From JAHBVH01 sp034432375 (GTDB taxonomy: Bacteria; Chloroflexota; Anaerolineae; Caldilineales; Caldilineaceae), in assembly GCA_034432375.1 (NCBI GenBank), contig DAOUCA010000028.1:1-64000 (forward strand): a stretch of 64,000 nucleotides of DNA, in the 5' to 3' direction. The stretch's first letter is position 1. Each line of letters opens with the position of its first letter. The notes under the pieces are model-generated. The model made no database searches. It saw nothing but the letters and a program-made list of their open reading frames with translations, and was not told the DNA's origin. The position numbers and the translations under genes are program-made. This document shows positions 25,872 to 34,514 of this stretch, in pieces.

Positions 25872-26624
25872 ATGTCCCAACTCACTGATAAAGTCGCCAT
25901 TGTTACCGGCGCCGGCAGCGGTTTTGGTGAAGGAATTGCTCGCGCCTATATAGCCGAGGGTGCTAAAGTTCTATTGACTGATATCAACACCGCCGCTGTG
26001 GAAAGGGTGACCGGCGAGATGGGCAAGAATGCGGTTTCCTACACCTGCGATGTGGCCGACAAGGCGCAGGTCCAAGCGCTCGTCGACCATTGCATCGCCA
26101 CTTGGGGCGTGCCCGATATTGTCGTCAACAATGCCGGCATCACCCACAACAATGGCCCGATGACCGATGTCGACGAAGCGACCTATGAGCGCCTCTTTGC
26201 CGTCAATGTCAAATCGGTCTACAACATGACATTGGCCGTGGTGCCGCTGATGAAGGCGCGGCGCAGTGGCGTGATCCTCAACATCGGCTCGACTGCTGCG
26301 ATCCGCCCGCGTCCCGGTCTCGTCTGGTACAACGCCACGAAGGCCGCCGTCAACAATATCTCCAAAACGATGGCCGTCGAGCTTGGCCCGGACAACATTC
26401 GCGTCAACGCCATCTGCCCCGTCATTGGCGACACGGGGTTAACGAGCCAATTCATGGGGGTGCCCAACACGCCGGAGAACCGCGCCAAATTTACTGCCAC
26501 GATCCCGTTGGGCCGCTTCTCCACCCCGCGCGACATTGCCAACGCCGCCGTCTTTTTGGCAAGCGATGCCGCCGATTTTCTCACCGGGATGGAATTTACG
26601 GTCGATGGGGGACGGACGGTATAG
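25872..26624 (+). CDS. Short-chain dehydrogenase/reductase (FabG-like)
   Basis: A 250-residue classical SDR. TGAGSGFGEGIAR is the cofactor-binding TGxxxGxG motif, DIVVNNAGITHN the NNAG motif, and LNIGSTAA with YNATKAAV gives the Ser, Tyr and Lys catalytic residues. Asp after LLTDIN favours NAD(H). The C-terminus ends LTGMEFTVDGGRTV as in typical family members. AAAGGAGAGG precedes the ATG. The gene is alone, just after the decayed GNAT gene; the substrate is unknown. Confidence 0.9.
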   Translation: MSQLTDKVAIVTGAGSGFGEGIARAYIAEGAKVLLTDINTAAVERVTGEMGKNAVSYTCDVADKAQVQALVDHCIATWGVPDIVVNNAGITHNNGPMTDVDEATYERLFAVNVKSVYNMTLAVVPLMKARRSGVILNIGSTAAIRPRPGLVWYNATKAAVNNISKTMAVELGPDNIRVNAICPVIGDTGLTSQFMGVPNTPENRAKFTATIPLGRFSTPRDIANAAVFLASDAADFLTGMEFTVDGGRTV

Positions 26625-26822
26625 GGTATAGGGTGTAGGGGTACGGCAACACTGCAACGGATTTTGGGAGCAGCGGATTAGCGGTGTCACTGACAAAGTT
26701 ACCATCAACTTGCGACTTTAATGGATTACGCGGAAATTTTTCCTGAAGGATGGATGCTCTGTGGTAAATCCGTTGCCTCCTACATCCGCTGTAGTGTCTC
26801 TAATGTGCCACACTGCACCAAA

Positions 26823-27260
26823 TTAGACCCCAATATCCTCATTCCACAACTCTGGGCGTGCGGCAATAAAATCACGCATCATCCCAATACAGGTTTCGTC
26901 GTTGAGGATCACCAACTCTACGCCGCGCGACCGCACATACGCCTCCGGCCCCTGAAAAGTCACATTCTCGCCAATCACCACCTTGGGAATTTTGTAGAGC
27001 AGCGCGGTGCCACTACACATATCACAGGGGGAGAGGGTCGAATAGAGGGTCGCCCTTTGATACTCCTTAGCCGTTAAGCGACCGGCATTCTCCAGCGCAT
27101 CCATCTCGGCATGGAGAATCGCACTGCCCTGCTGCACCCGCCGGTTGTGCCCACGCCCGACAATTTCCCCGTCGATTACCAAGACTGAGCCGATAGGGAT
27201 GCCCCCCTCGGCGAGCCCTTTTTGGGCTTCTTCGATGGCGGCTTGCATGAATTGGTTCAT
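26823..27260 (-). CDS. Yeast-type cytosine deaminase
   Basis: A 145-residue zinc deaminase. The catalytic site is His50-Ala-Glu52 (ILHAEMDALENAGR) with Cys79 and Cys82 (TLSPCDMCSGTALLY). The run STLSPCDMC, the region IPKVVIGEN.F, and the C-terminal ARPELWNEDIG closely follow yeast Fcy1 rather than TadA, bacterial CodA or guanine deaminases. It should convert cytosine to uracil, in pyrimidine salvage. AAAGGAG precedes the ATG. It lies near the nucleoside-type importer at 29603-34514, a plausible though unproven functional link. Confidence 0.8.
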   Translation of the reverse strand: MNQFMQAAIEEAQKGLAEGGIPIGSVLVIDGEIVGRGHNRRVQQGSAILHAEMDALENAGRLTAKEYQRATLYSTLSPCDMCSGTALLYKIPKVVIGENVTFQGPEAYVRSRGVELVILNDETCIGMMRDFIAARPELWNEDIGV

Positions 27261-27298
27261 GGGAATGGCTCCTTTAATTTTTGTATTTGGTTTGCTTA

Positions 27299-28228
27299 TT
27301 ATTGAATTGTGTGAGCGTTTACGCCACTGCGATAGCGTTTGGGCGCATAGCCGGTTGCCCGTTTAAAGGCATTGCTAAACGCGCTTTCGGAGGTATAGCC
27401 AAGGGAACGGGCCAGGTCCGCAACGGGAATATCACCTTCGCGCAGCGTACGTTCGGCCAGTCGCATACGCCACGCGGAGAGGTAGGTCAACGGCGGGACA
27501 CCGGCGGCCTGCTTAAACCGGAGCGCAAAGGTCGTTCGGGACATGGCCGCGGCTTGGGCCAGCTCGGTTAGCTGCCACGCCTGACCGGGTTCGCCATGCA
27601 TCAGCCGCAGCGCCGGCGCGAGCAAGGGATCGCTCAGAGCACGAAGCAAGCCCGGTGGCAAATCACCCGCGCTTGCCAGATGCGCACGCAAAATCTGGAG
27701 GAACATGAGTTGGGCGAGTTGCGTTGCAGCAAAGCTGGATCCCGGTAATGCAGCCGTCTGTTCCTGCACAAGTTGCGCCACTACCCATTGCAAGATCGCG
27801 GCCTGTGGTGCTGTCGACCGCACGTGGATCAACGCTGGCAAAACTTCGGTCAGCAGGCCGCCATTGACCGGATCGAGATGAACAAAGCCGCCAAGTTGAA
27901 AACAGCCTGTGCCATCGCCCAAGGTCACAATTGTCACCGCATCGTCGGTAAATAGAGTTGCGGCGTCGACTGGAACAACGGTGGGCGAACTGGCAAGCAC
28001 AAAGGCACGTTGCGCTGAAAGGAGAAATAGGTCTCCCGCTTGAGCGTGTACGGGCGTCTCTTCACCGTCGACGCAGAGCCAGCAACTGCCTTGCACAATG
28101 GCCGAGAACTTGATCTTCTCCATCTCTGGAAAGCGGATTGCCCACGTCCCACCGGCGCTAAAGCCCCCTGACACGACTGTTTCGGTATTCATGAACTTGA
28201 GGATGTCGGAAAAAGGATCTGTGCTCAT
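27299..28228 (-). CDS. AraC-family regulator with cupin-type sensor domain
   Basis: A 309-residue regulator. The N-terminal cupin domain (about 1-180) begins MSTDPFSDILKFMNTETVVS and contains FSAIVQGSCWLCVDGEETPV. The C-terminal AraC domain has two helix-turn-helices: LAQAAAMSRTTFALRFKQAA and VADLARSLGYTSESAFSNAF, followed by the conserved KRATGYAPKRYR. The ATG at 28228 is chosen because the family start lies directly after it. Its gene reads toward the cytosine deaminase gene with 38 bases between, so they could be one transcript; otherwise the divergent reductase gene at 28559 is a candidate target. Confidence 0.85.
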   Translation of the reverse strand: MSTDPFSDILKFMNTETVVSGGFSAGGTWAIRFPEMEKIKFSAIVQGSCWLCVDGEETPVHAQAGDLFLLSAQRAFVLASSPTVVPVDAATLFTDDAVTIVTLGDGTGCFQLGGFVHLDPVNGGLLTEVLPALIHVRSTAPQAAILQWVVAQLVQEQTAALPGSSFAATQLAQLMFLQILRAHLASAGDLPPGLLRALSDPLLAPALRLMHGEPGQAWQLTELAQAAAMSRTTFALRFKQAAGVPPLTYLSAWRMRLAERTLREGDIPVADLARSLGYTSESAFSNAFKRATGYAPKRYRSGVNAHTIQ

Positions 28229-28558
28229 TCCCGTACTATAACGCAAGTAAAGCGGATTTTCAACTATTCACAATCCGAATCTCCGGGCGTATACTAAGGA
28301 ACGTAAGGCCAAACCAAAGCAATAATGATCCACGAAGCAGCTAAAGGGCGGTGCCCTATTTGACACTGAAGAAACAGTGGCGGACGCCATGTTTCTTAGT
28401 AGTACCTCCACCAGCTGAAGTGCGCTGGGTCAAAGGGCAAGAAACATCGGCAATATTGCTGTTTCTTGAGGGATTCACGAAGAGACACGATTTCTTGGAT
28501 GATTTAAAGTTTGTATTGGCCTAAAGGTAGCTAAATGGAGCGCAATGGAGAGAAGATC
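28229..28558. promoter_or_regulatory. Divergent leader of the AraC regulator and epimerase-like genes
   Basis: This 330-base gap must carry promoters for both divergent genes. It contains fragments of the CACGAAG repeat family (ATGATCCACGAAGCA near 28326, ATTCACGAAGAGACACGA near 28474) and an imperfect GAAACA/TGTTTC pairing around 28367-28460. No clear AraC half-site pair was identified. Confidence 0.35.
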
Positions 28559-29578
28559 ATGGCTGAAACGATACTGGTAACGGGGGGCACCGGCTTTGTC
28601 GCCGGTTGGTGCATTGTTGAACTTTTACGGCAGGGGTTTACGGTCCGCACGACCGTGCGCAACTTGTCGAGGGAGCAAGCGGCACGCACCGCCATTGCCA
28701 CCGCCATCGATCCGGGCGATCGACTGACCTTTGTAACGGCCGATCTGACCGCGGACGATGGCTGGGCGGCCGCCGTGGCCGGCTGTGACTATGTGCTACA
28801 TGTCGCTTCGCCGCTCGGCTATGAGAGGGTAACCGACGAAGATACCTTCATTCGACCTGCTGTAGATGGCACATTGCGCGTGTTGCAGGCCGCAGTGGGG
28901 GCAGGCGTGAAGCGGGTTGTGATGACCTCGTCACTGGCCGCTGCGACGCCGAAACTCAGCGGCCTCGATAGCGTGAGCGATGAAAATTTTTGGACTGATC
29001 CCGACGATGCAACGTTGATTCCCTATCGCAAGTCTAAAGTGCTGGCAGAGCGGGCGGCCTGGGCGTTTATCAAAGCGCATGGCAGCATGACTGAGCTAAC
29101 AACTATCTTACCCGGGGCAATTTTTGGCCCGATTCTCTCGGCGGATAAACCTGGCTCGGTCATGGTGATTGGTCGGATGCTAGCCGGCCAAATGCCCGGC
29201 ACGCCGAAAGTTGGCTTTGAGGTTGTCGATGTGCGCGATCTGGCGGCGTTGCACATTCGGGCCATGCTCGCGCCCAAGGCCAGCGGCGAACGCTTCTTTG
29301 CCACCGGTGAATTTTTGTGGATGGGCGAGGTTGCACAAATATTGCGCCGGCAGCTTGGTGACGCGGCGCGCAAAGTGCCAAAGTACAACCTGCCAACACT
29401 CTTGCTAAAGCTACTGGCGCGGTTTGACAGCACTATCGCGACCATCGCCCCACAAGCCGGCCGCAAGCATCTCCACCCGGCGATAAAAGCGGAACAATTA
29501 TTGGAGTGGAAAACACGGCCAGCCGCGGAAACAGTCATTGAGTGCGCCAAGAGCCTGCTCGCATGGAGGGTGCTTTAG
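28559..29578 (+). CDS. NAD-dependent epimerase/dihydroflavonol reductase-like protein
   Basis: A 339-residue extended SDR. MAETILVTGGTGFVAGWCIV provides the TGxxGxxG cofactor site. CDYVLHVASPLGYERVTDED, a VMTSSLAAATPK serine strand, and IPYRKSKVLAERAAW (YxxxK) match dihydroflavonol-4-reductase-like enzymes. ELTTILPGAIFGPILS and VVDVRDLAALHIRAML are further family motifs. These enzymes reduce aldehydes or ketones; the substrate here is unknown. The ATG at 28559 has AGAGAAG upstream, and the in-frame ATG at 28535 is less likely. Confidence 0.85.
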   Translation: MAETILVTGGTGFVAGWCIVELLRQGFTVRTTVRNLSREQAARTAIATAIDPGDRLTFVTADLTADDGWAAAVAGCDYVLHVASPLGYERVTDEDTFIRPAVDGTLRVLQAAVGAGVKRVVMTSSLAAATPKLSGLDSVSDENFWTDPDDATLIPYRKSKVLAERAAWAFIKAHGSMTELTTILPGAIFGPILSADKPGSVMVIGRMLAGQMPGTPKVGFEVVDVRDLAALHIRAMLAPKASGERFFATGEFLWMGEVAQILRRQLGDAARKVPKYNLPTLLLKLLARFDSTIATIAPQAGRKHLHPAIKAEQLLEWKTRPAAETVIECAKSLLAWRVL

Positions 29579-29602
29579 AAGTGGAACGGCTACCGTGTCT
29601 CG

Positions 29603-30547
29603 CTACTCCCGCCGATACGCCTGTAAATATGCCCCCGGATAGGGTGCATCCCGCCCCGCCAAGGCCAGCGCCGCGATCGTTACCAGATAGGGTAGCGCCA
29701 GGAAAAACTCAAAGGGCAGGTTGTAACCCTGCGTCTGCAAGCGCAGTTGCAGCGCGTAAACCCCGCCAAAGAGCAGCGCGCCCCAGACGGCGCGGATCGG
29801 GTCCCAGCGGGCAAAGATGACGAGTGCAATGCAGACCCAACCACGCCCGGCGACAATGCCGGGGGTAAAGGCCCCCAGTTGGGCCAACGAGAGAAAGGCA
29901 CCGCCCATCGCCATCAACGCACCGCCGATCAGCAGGGCGCGGTAACGAATGGCAAAGACATTGACGCCGGCTGCATCGGCGGCCTCTGGGTTTTCGCCGA
30001 CCACGCGGATCTCCAGGCCAAAGCTGGTCTGATAGAGTAGCCACCAAGCGAGCGGCACCAACACGAGAAAGGCAACGTACGTGAGGCCATATTGTTGCAG
30101 GAGGGGGCCAACCACCGGCAGCGTGGCCAATGGAGCTAGTTGGGTAAAGGGATCAATCGAGGGCAACACGTCACGTGAACCAAAGACGAGGCGAAAGCCA
30201 AAGAGTGACAACCCCGTGCAGAGCAGCGTGATCCCCAGCCCGGCCACATGCTGGTTGACGCCCAATGTGACGCTAAGAAAGCCCATGAGCAACCCCATTA
30301 AGAGGCCACTGACGATGGCCGCGCCGAGGCCGATCCACAGATAGCCGGTGACACCTGCTTCAAAGAGGGTGGCAGCGACGGCAAAGCCGGTAAAGGCACC
30401 CAAAAACATGATCCCCTCAATGCCCAAATTGAGAATGCCGGCCCGCTCGGTGAACACTTCGCCAATCGTGGCAAAGACAAGGGGCGTGGCAACCCGCAAG
30501 GTGGCGGCCAACAGGCCAATAAAAAAGCTCAACGGCAAGAGTTTCAT
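29603..30547 (-). CDS. ABC importer permease (BMP/nucleoside type), second permease
   Basis: A 314-residue membrane protein of the branched BPD_transp_2 class used by BMP-type (nucleoside, simple sugar) importers. VFATIGEVFTERAGILNLGI and EGIMFLGAF near the start, RVVGENPEAADAAGVNV in the cytoplasmic coupling loop, and GGALMAMGGAFLSL are characteristic of the YufQ/NupQ-like subunit. About eight hydrophobic segments are visible. It is the last gene of the operon: the preceding permease gene ends eight bases before it. Confidence 0.9.
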   Translation of the reverse strand: MKLLPLSFFIGLLAATLRVATPLVFATIGEVFTERAGILNLGIEGIMFLGAFTGFAVAATLFEAGVTGYLWIGLGAAIVSGLLMGLLMGFLSVTLGVNQHVAGLGITLLCTGLSLFGFRLVFGSRDVLPSIDPFTQLAPLATLPVVGPLLQQYGLTYVAFLVLVPLAWWLLYQTSFGLEIRVVGENPEAADAAGVNVFAIRYRALLIGGALMAMGGAFLSLAQLGAFTPGIVAGRGWVCIALVIFARWDPIRAVWGALLFGGVYALQLRLQTQGYNLPFEFFLALPYLVTIAALALAGRDAPYPGAYLQAYRRE

Positions 30548-30554
30548 CAGTCGT

Positions 30555-31610
30555 TCACTTCCCCCACCGAATGCGATAGCGCTGAAGTAGCAGCACGCCC
30601 AACGTCATCAGCAGCAACGTCGCCTGGATCACATCGCCCAGGTAGACCGGCACGCCGAGCGCGCGGCTCACTGTTTGTGCACCGGTGTCGATCAGGCCGA
30701 TAAAGAACGCCGCCAGCAGCACGCCCCAGGCGTTGAGCGCGCCCAAAGTGGCGATCAGGATGCCGGTGTAGCCATAGCCGGGCGAGATCGCATCGATCAG
30801 ATGATAATGAATGCCAGCGATTTCGTTGACGCCGGCCAGCCCGGCAATCCCGCCGCTGACGAGCGCCGAAGTTAAGAGCGTGCGCTCAACATTGATACCG
30901 GCAAAGCGTGCTGCCTCGGCCCCCAGCCCCACGGCACGCATACGCAGCCCAAGGCTGGTTTGCGTTAGGAGATACCAGAGCAGCAGAATCACCAGGAGTG
31001 CCAGCAGAAAGCCCAGGTGCAACCGCGAGCGGGCGACGATCTTAGGGAAGATCGCCGATGGCGCAATATCCGGCGATTGGGGCCACTGCGAAATTGGGTT
31101 GCGCCAGGGGCCGTTGAGTAACGCACTGACGCCAAAGAGTGCCACCGAATTGAGCAGGAGCGTTGTCACCACCTCGTCAATGGCGAGCTTTACCTTCATC
31201 AGTGCCGGGGTCAAGGCCCAAAGCGCACCACCGACAAAACCGCTCAGCAGCATCAGGGGAATCGCCACCCAAGCCGGCCAGCCAGCCATCTGTAGGCCAA
31301 TCGCGGTGGCGGCCACCGCGCCGGCATAGAGTTGTCCTTCGGCCCCAATATTCCAATAGCCGCCGGCAAAAGCAAAGGTGACTGCCGCGCCAGTCAGCAG
31401 CAGCGGCGTCATCTTAACCAGCACCTCCAGCGCACTAACGCGGCCGGAGAGCGGATCAATCAGAAAGTAATAGTAGGCGCTGAGTGGGTTGGCATCGACC
31501 AGCAAGATCAACAGCGCCGTGATCAGAAAGGTGAGCAGAATTGCCAGTAGAGGCAGCAATGCCCGCAGCCAAACTGGTGCCGTGCCTCGTTCGATGTGAA
31601 TGCCCATCAT
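30555..31610 (-). CDS. ABC importer permease (BMP/nucleoside type), first permease
   Basis: A 351-residue permease of the YufP/NupP type with about nine membrane segments. YYFLIDPLSGRVSALEVLVK, the run LTGAAVTFAFAGGYWNIGAE and RMRAVGLGAEAARFAGINVE match this subunit. It pairs with the permease encoded directly downstream to form the import channel. It is 21 bases downstream of the ATPase gene. The first two codons are both ATG, so the exact start may be one codon later. Confidence 0.9.
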   Translation of the reverse strand: MMGIHIERGTAPVWLRALLPLLAILLTFLITALLILLVDANPLSAYYYFLIDPLSGRVSALEVLVKMTPLLLTGAAVTFAFAGGYWNIGAEGQLYAGAVAATAIGLQMAGWPAWVAIPLMLLSGFVGGALWALTPALMKVKLAIDEVVTTLLLNSVALFGVSALLNGPWRNPISQWPQSPDIAPSAIFPKIVARSRLHLGFLLALLVILLLWYLLTQTSLGLRMRAVGLGAEAARFAGINVERTLLTSALVSGGIAGLAGVNEIAGIHYHLIDAISPGYGYTGILIATLGALNAWGVLLAAFFIGLIDTGAQTVSRALGVPVYLGDVIQATLLLMTLGVLLLQRYRIRWGK

Positions 31611-31631
31611 CGTTTCCCAAGGCTCATGGTC

Positions 31632-33203
31632 TCATCCCGTCCTTTTGTCATCTTGTCTCCCTGTCATCTTGTCTCCCTGTCCTCCTGTCACCCTCACCCC
31701 CGCCATCAACAGCCCGATGCGCTCCTCTGTCGCCTCCGCCGCGGGCATTACCGCCATGATCTCTCCTTCATAAATGACGGCAATGCGGTCCGCCAAAGCG
31801 AGAATTTCATCGAGATCTTCAGAGATGAGCAGGATGGCCGCGCCTTTCGCCCGTTGTTCGAGCAATTTGCTGCGCACGTAGTCGGTGGCCCCAATATCGA
31901 GACCGCGCGTTGGCTGGGCGACGACAATCGCCTTGGGGTTGCGTTCGATGACGCGCGCCAGGATCACCTTCTGGATGTTGCCGCCGGAGAGGGTGCGGAT
32001 GCGATCATCGGGGCGCGCTTTGATGTCGTACGCAGCAATGAGCGTTTCGGCATGGCGGCGCAGTTGCCGCCGGTTGAGGCGGCCCCAATTGAGATAAGCC
32101 CATTGGAGATGACCCCGTTGGATGAACTCGTCGAGATGTTCCAGCGCCATGTTTTGCGCCACACTTAACTCACCTACCACGGCGGCGTGACGATCTTCGG
32201 GGATGCGTCCTAGCCCGGTCGCCATGACTTGGCGTGGCGTCGCATTGGTAAGCTCGACTCCATCGAGATAGACCGTGCCACTTTCGGCGCGCCGGGTGCC
32301 AGCGAGCACCTCGGCCAACTCGGTCTGACCATTACCCGAGACACCAGCTACACCAACAATTTCGCCGGCGTGGAGGTCGAGCGTGATCGCTTTGAGCGCC
32401 GGCAAGCCTTGACGGTCCATTGCCGAAAGCCCTTGCAGACGTAGCACCGGTTGGGTTGGAGGGCTGTTTTCATTGCGCTTCACGCCAAAGGTGGCGCGGC
32501 CAACCATCAACTGCGCCAACGTATTGGCGGTGGCATCCTTGGTGACGACGCTATCGACCACCTGACCGTGGCGCAGTACCGTGACGCGGTCCGTAATCGC
32601 CATGATCTCGTGTAATTTGTGGCTGATAAAGATGACCGAAAGCCCTTGCGCTTGCAATTGCCGCAAATTGGCAAAGAGTTGGTCGATCTCCAAAGGGGTG
32701 AGCACCGCGGTCGGCTCGTCGAGGATCAGCACGCGGGCATTGCGATAGAGCGCCTTGAGAATTTCAACGCGTTGGCGCTGGCCGACTGAGAGATGGCGCA
32801 CCTGTGCCGCTGGATCAAGTTGGAGGCCAAAGCGCTGTGCCGTCGCCGCCACCCTTTGTTCTGCCGCCCGCCTGTTGAGTCGCCAGCTAGCGGTCGCGCC
32901 GACGATCACATTCTCCGTCACCGTCATTGGTAAGGCAAGTGCAAAGTGCTGAGTCACCATACCGATGCCGTGGGCGATGGCAGCTTTAGGCGAGTGGATC
33001 GATGCCGGTTGCCCATTGACAAAAATCTCGCCACTGTCGGCATGGTAGAGCCCGTAGAGAATGCGCATCAACGTACTCTTCCCCGCGCCATTTTCGCCCA
33101 ACAGCGCGTGGATCTCCCCTTGGCCCAAAGCGAAATTCACGCTGTCATTGGCGACCAGCGTACCAAAGCGTTTGGTGATGTTCCGTAGTTCGATGGCGTT
33201 CAT
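31632..33203 (-). CDS. ABC importer ATPase with two nucleotide-binding domains
   Basis: A 523-residue protein containing two ABC domains. The first has LLGENGAGKSTLMR, LSVGQRQRVEILKAL and LILDEPTAVLTP. The second has VAGVSGNGQTELAEVLAG, LSGGNIQKVILARVI and IVVAQPTRGLDIGATDY, in which the Walker B Glu is Gln, as is usual for the second domain of this family. It energises the two permeases downstream. The last 20 residues (VTGGQGDKMTGRQDDKRTG) are encoded by degenerate repeat DNA and do not belong to the family, so the original stop was probably lost. Its start lies 18 bases after the 8-bp tandem repeat. Confidence 0.9.
   Translation of the reverse strand: MNAIELRNITKRFGTLVANDSVNFALGQGEIHALLGENGAGKSTLMRILYGLYHADSGEIFVNGQPASIHSPKAAIAHGIGMVTQHFALALPMTVTENVIVGATASWRLNRRAAEQRVAATAQRFGLQLDPAAQVRHLSVGQRQRVEILKALYRNARVLILDEPTAVLTPLEIDQLFANLRQLQAQGLSVIFISHKLHEIMAITDRVTVLRHGQVVDSVVTKDATANTLAQLMVGRATFGVKRNENSPPTQPVLRLQGLSAMDRQGLPALKAITLDLHAGEIVGVAGVSGNGQTELAEVLAGTRRAESGTVYLDGVELTNATPRQVMATGLGRIPEDRHAAVVGELSVAQNMALEHLDEFIQRGHLQWAYLNWGRLNRRQLRRHAETLIAAYDIKARPDDRIRTLSGGNIQKVILARVIERNPKAIVVAQPTRGLDIGATDYVRSKLLEQRAKGAAILLISEDLDEILALADRIAVIYEGEIMAVMPAAEATEERIGLLMAGVRVTGGQGDKMTGRQDDKRTG
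31636..31700. repeat. CATCTTGTCTCCCTGT-type tandem repeat at the ATPase gene's 3' end
   Basis: On the plus strand the motif TCATCTTGTCTCCCTG is repeated in degenerate form (GTCCTTTTGTCATCTTGTCT, CCCTGTCATCTTGTCTCCCT, GTCCTCCTGTCACCC). It is read as the C-terminal residues of the ATPase. Confidence 0.6.
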
Positions 33204-33221
33204 GGGCGTTTTTGGGATAAG

Positions 33222-33421
33222 GGTAGATCGGTAGAGCGGTAGATCGGTAGATCGGTAGATCGGTAGATCGGTAGATCGGTAGATCGGTAGATCGGTAGAT
33301 CGGTAGATCGGTAGATCGGTAGATCGGTAGATCGGTAGATCGGTAGAGCGGTAGATCGGTAGATCGGTAGATCGGTAGATCGGTAGAGCGGTAGATCGGT
33401 AGATCGGTAGAGCGGTAAATC
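33222..33421. repeat. 25-unit tandem array of the 8-mer GGTAGATC
   Basis: Twenty-five contiguous 8-bp units run without interruption. Twenty are exactly GGTAGATC; units at 33230, 33342, 33382 and 33406 read GGTAGAGC, and the last (33414) reads GGTAAATC. The array is followed by a short complementary stretch (CCGATCTACC at 33429-33438). It lies in the leader of the ATPase gene, between it and the substrate-binding protein gene of the same operon. Each exact unit contains GATC, so the array holds twenty GATC sites in 200 bases. An 8-bp unit is prone to slippage. Confidence 0.95.
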
Positions 33422-33449
33422 TACTATACCGATCTACCGTCTTTCTCCC

Positions 33450-34514
33450 CTACTCCCCCGCGCTCGAGGCTGGCGGCTGGGATTCAGTAATGTCGACGCG
33501 GAAGAGGCCGCCGACGATTTCGGCTTCTTTGGCCTTTACCTCTTCGAGCAGATCGGCGGGGAGCCCGCCGTTGACCGCTTCGTTGATCGGGGCGAGGCTG
33601 GCACCACCCTTGGCAACCATGCTAAAGTCTTTTAGATCCTGCGCGGTGTAGGAACCGGCTACGACCTGGCTGATGATGTACTTCACCGTCGGGTCCATGT
33701 TCCAGACCGGGCCACTCACTACATGCTCGGGCGCGAGTGCGGTCTGATCGCTCATGTTGCCAAAGGCATAGAGATCATTTTCGGCGGCGGCTTCGATCAC
33801 GCCAAAGCGCTCGGCAAAGAGTACATCGGCCCCGGCGTCAACCTGCGCCAAGGCTGCTTCCTTGGCCGCGGCTGGGTCAAACCAGCTGTTGATAAAGGTC
33901 GTCTTGACATCCACATCCGGATTCACCGCGGTCGCCCCGGCGATAAAGGCATTGACAATGCGGTTAACCTCGGGCACGGGTAGCCCGCCGACGACGCCGA
34001 TTACATTACTTTGGGTCAGGCCACCGGCCAACATGCCACAGAGGTAGGCTGGCTCGTGGATCCAGTTATCAAAGACGGAAAAATTCGGTTCGACCGGTCC
34101 ACCGCCAGAGCCAAAGACAAAGGCGATTGCTGGGTAGTCGGCGGCGACGCGGCGTACTGCCTCTTCATTGCCAAAGGCATCGCCAAAGATCACCGCCGGG
34201 CTATTCTCCTCGGCGACCTCGCGCAGGACGCGTTCCATATCGCCGGCATAGCCAATGTCATCGGTATAGCTATACTCGATCTGGCCAGCCTCTTGCGCCT
34301 TCTGCAAGGCGGCATGAATGACCCCATCCCACGGCTCTTCGATGGCGGTGGCATAGGCCCCAAAGACCACAACCGGGCCAGCAGGTGCGGCGGCGTCTTG
34401 GGCGGCGGGAACGGTCATCCCGGCTGGTGCCACGCAGGCTGCGAGCAGCCCCAACAGCGCAACTAAGGTGAGTGAACGCACAATGCTTCGCAATGTTAAT
34501 GTTCGCAACATCAA
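33450..34514 (-). CDS. BMP-family substrate-binding lipoprotein
   Basis: A 354-residue exported lipoprotein. The signal peptide ends in a lipobox, LGLLAACVAPAG, so the mature Cys near residue 27 is lipidated. PVVVFGAYATAIEEPWDGVI, GYAGDMERVLREVAEENSPA, VIFGDAFGNEEAVRRVAADY and YLCGMLAGGLTQSNVIGVVGG are characteristic of BMP/PnrA-like proteins that bind nucleosides. It delivers substrate to the ATPase/permease system downstream. The ribosome site is AAAGGGAAA. The substrate (purine or pyrimidine nucleosides, or another small sugar-like compound) is an inference from family. Confidence 0.9.
   Translation of the reverse strand: MMLRTLTLRSIVRSLTLVALLGLLAACVAPAGMTVPAAQDAAAPAGPVVVFGAYATAIEEPWDGVIHAALQKAQEAGQIEYSYTDDIGYAGDMERVLREVAEENSPAVIFGDAFGNEEAVRRVAADYPAIAFVFGSGGGPVEPNFSVFDNWIHEPAYLCGMLAGGLTQSNVIGVVGGLPVPEVNRIVNAFIAGATAVNPDVDVKTTFINSWFDPAAAKEAALAQVDAGADVLFAERFGVIEAAAENDLYAFGNMSDQTALAPEHVVSGPVWNMDPTVKYIISQVVAGSYTAQDLKDFSMVAKGGASLAPINEAVNGGLPADLLEEVKAKEAEIVGGLFRVDITESQPPASSAGE

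Noticed and set aside
26640..26820. Third copy of the MITE family at 3324 and 50813
   Set aside because: Only a short stretch (CCGCTGTAGTG and nearby bases) aligns; the rest is too diverged to claim.
33222..33421. Possible CRISPR array
   Set aside because: The array is a continuous 8-bp tandem repeat with no spacers, and no cas gene is in the window.
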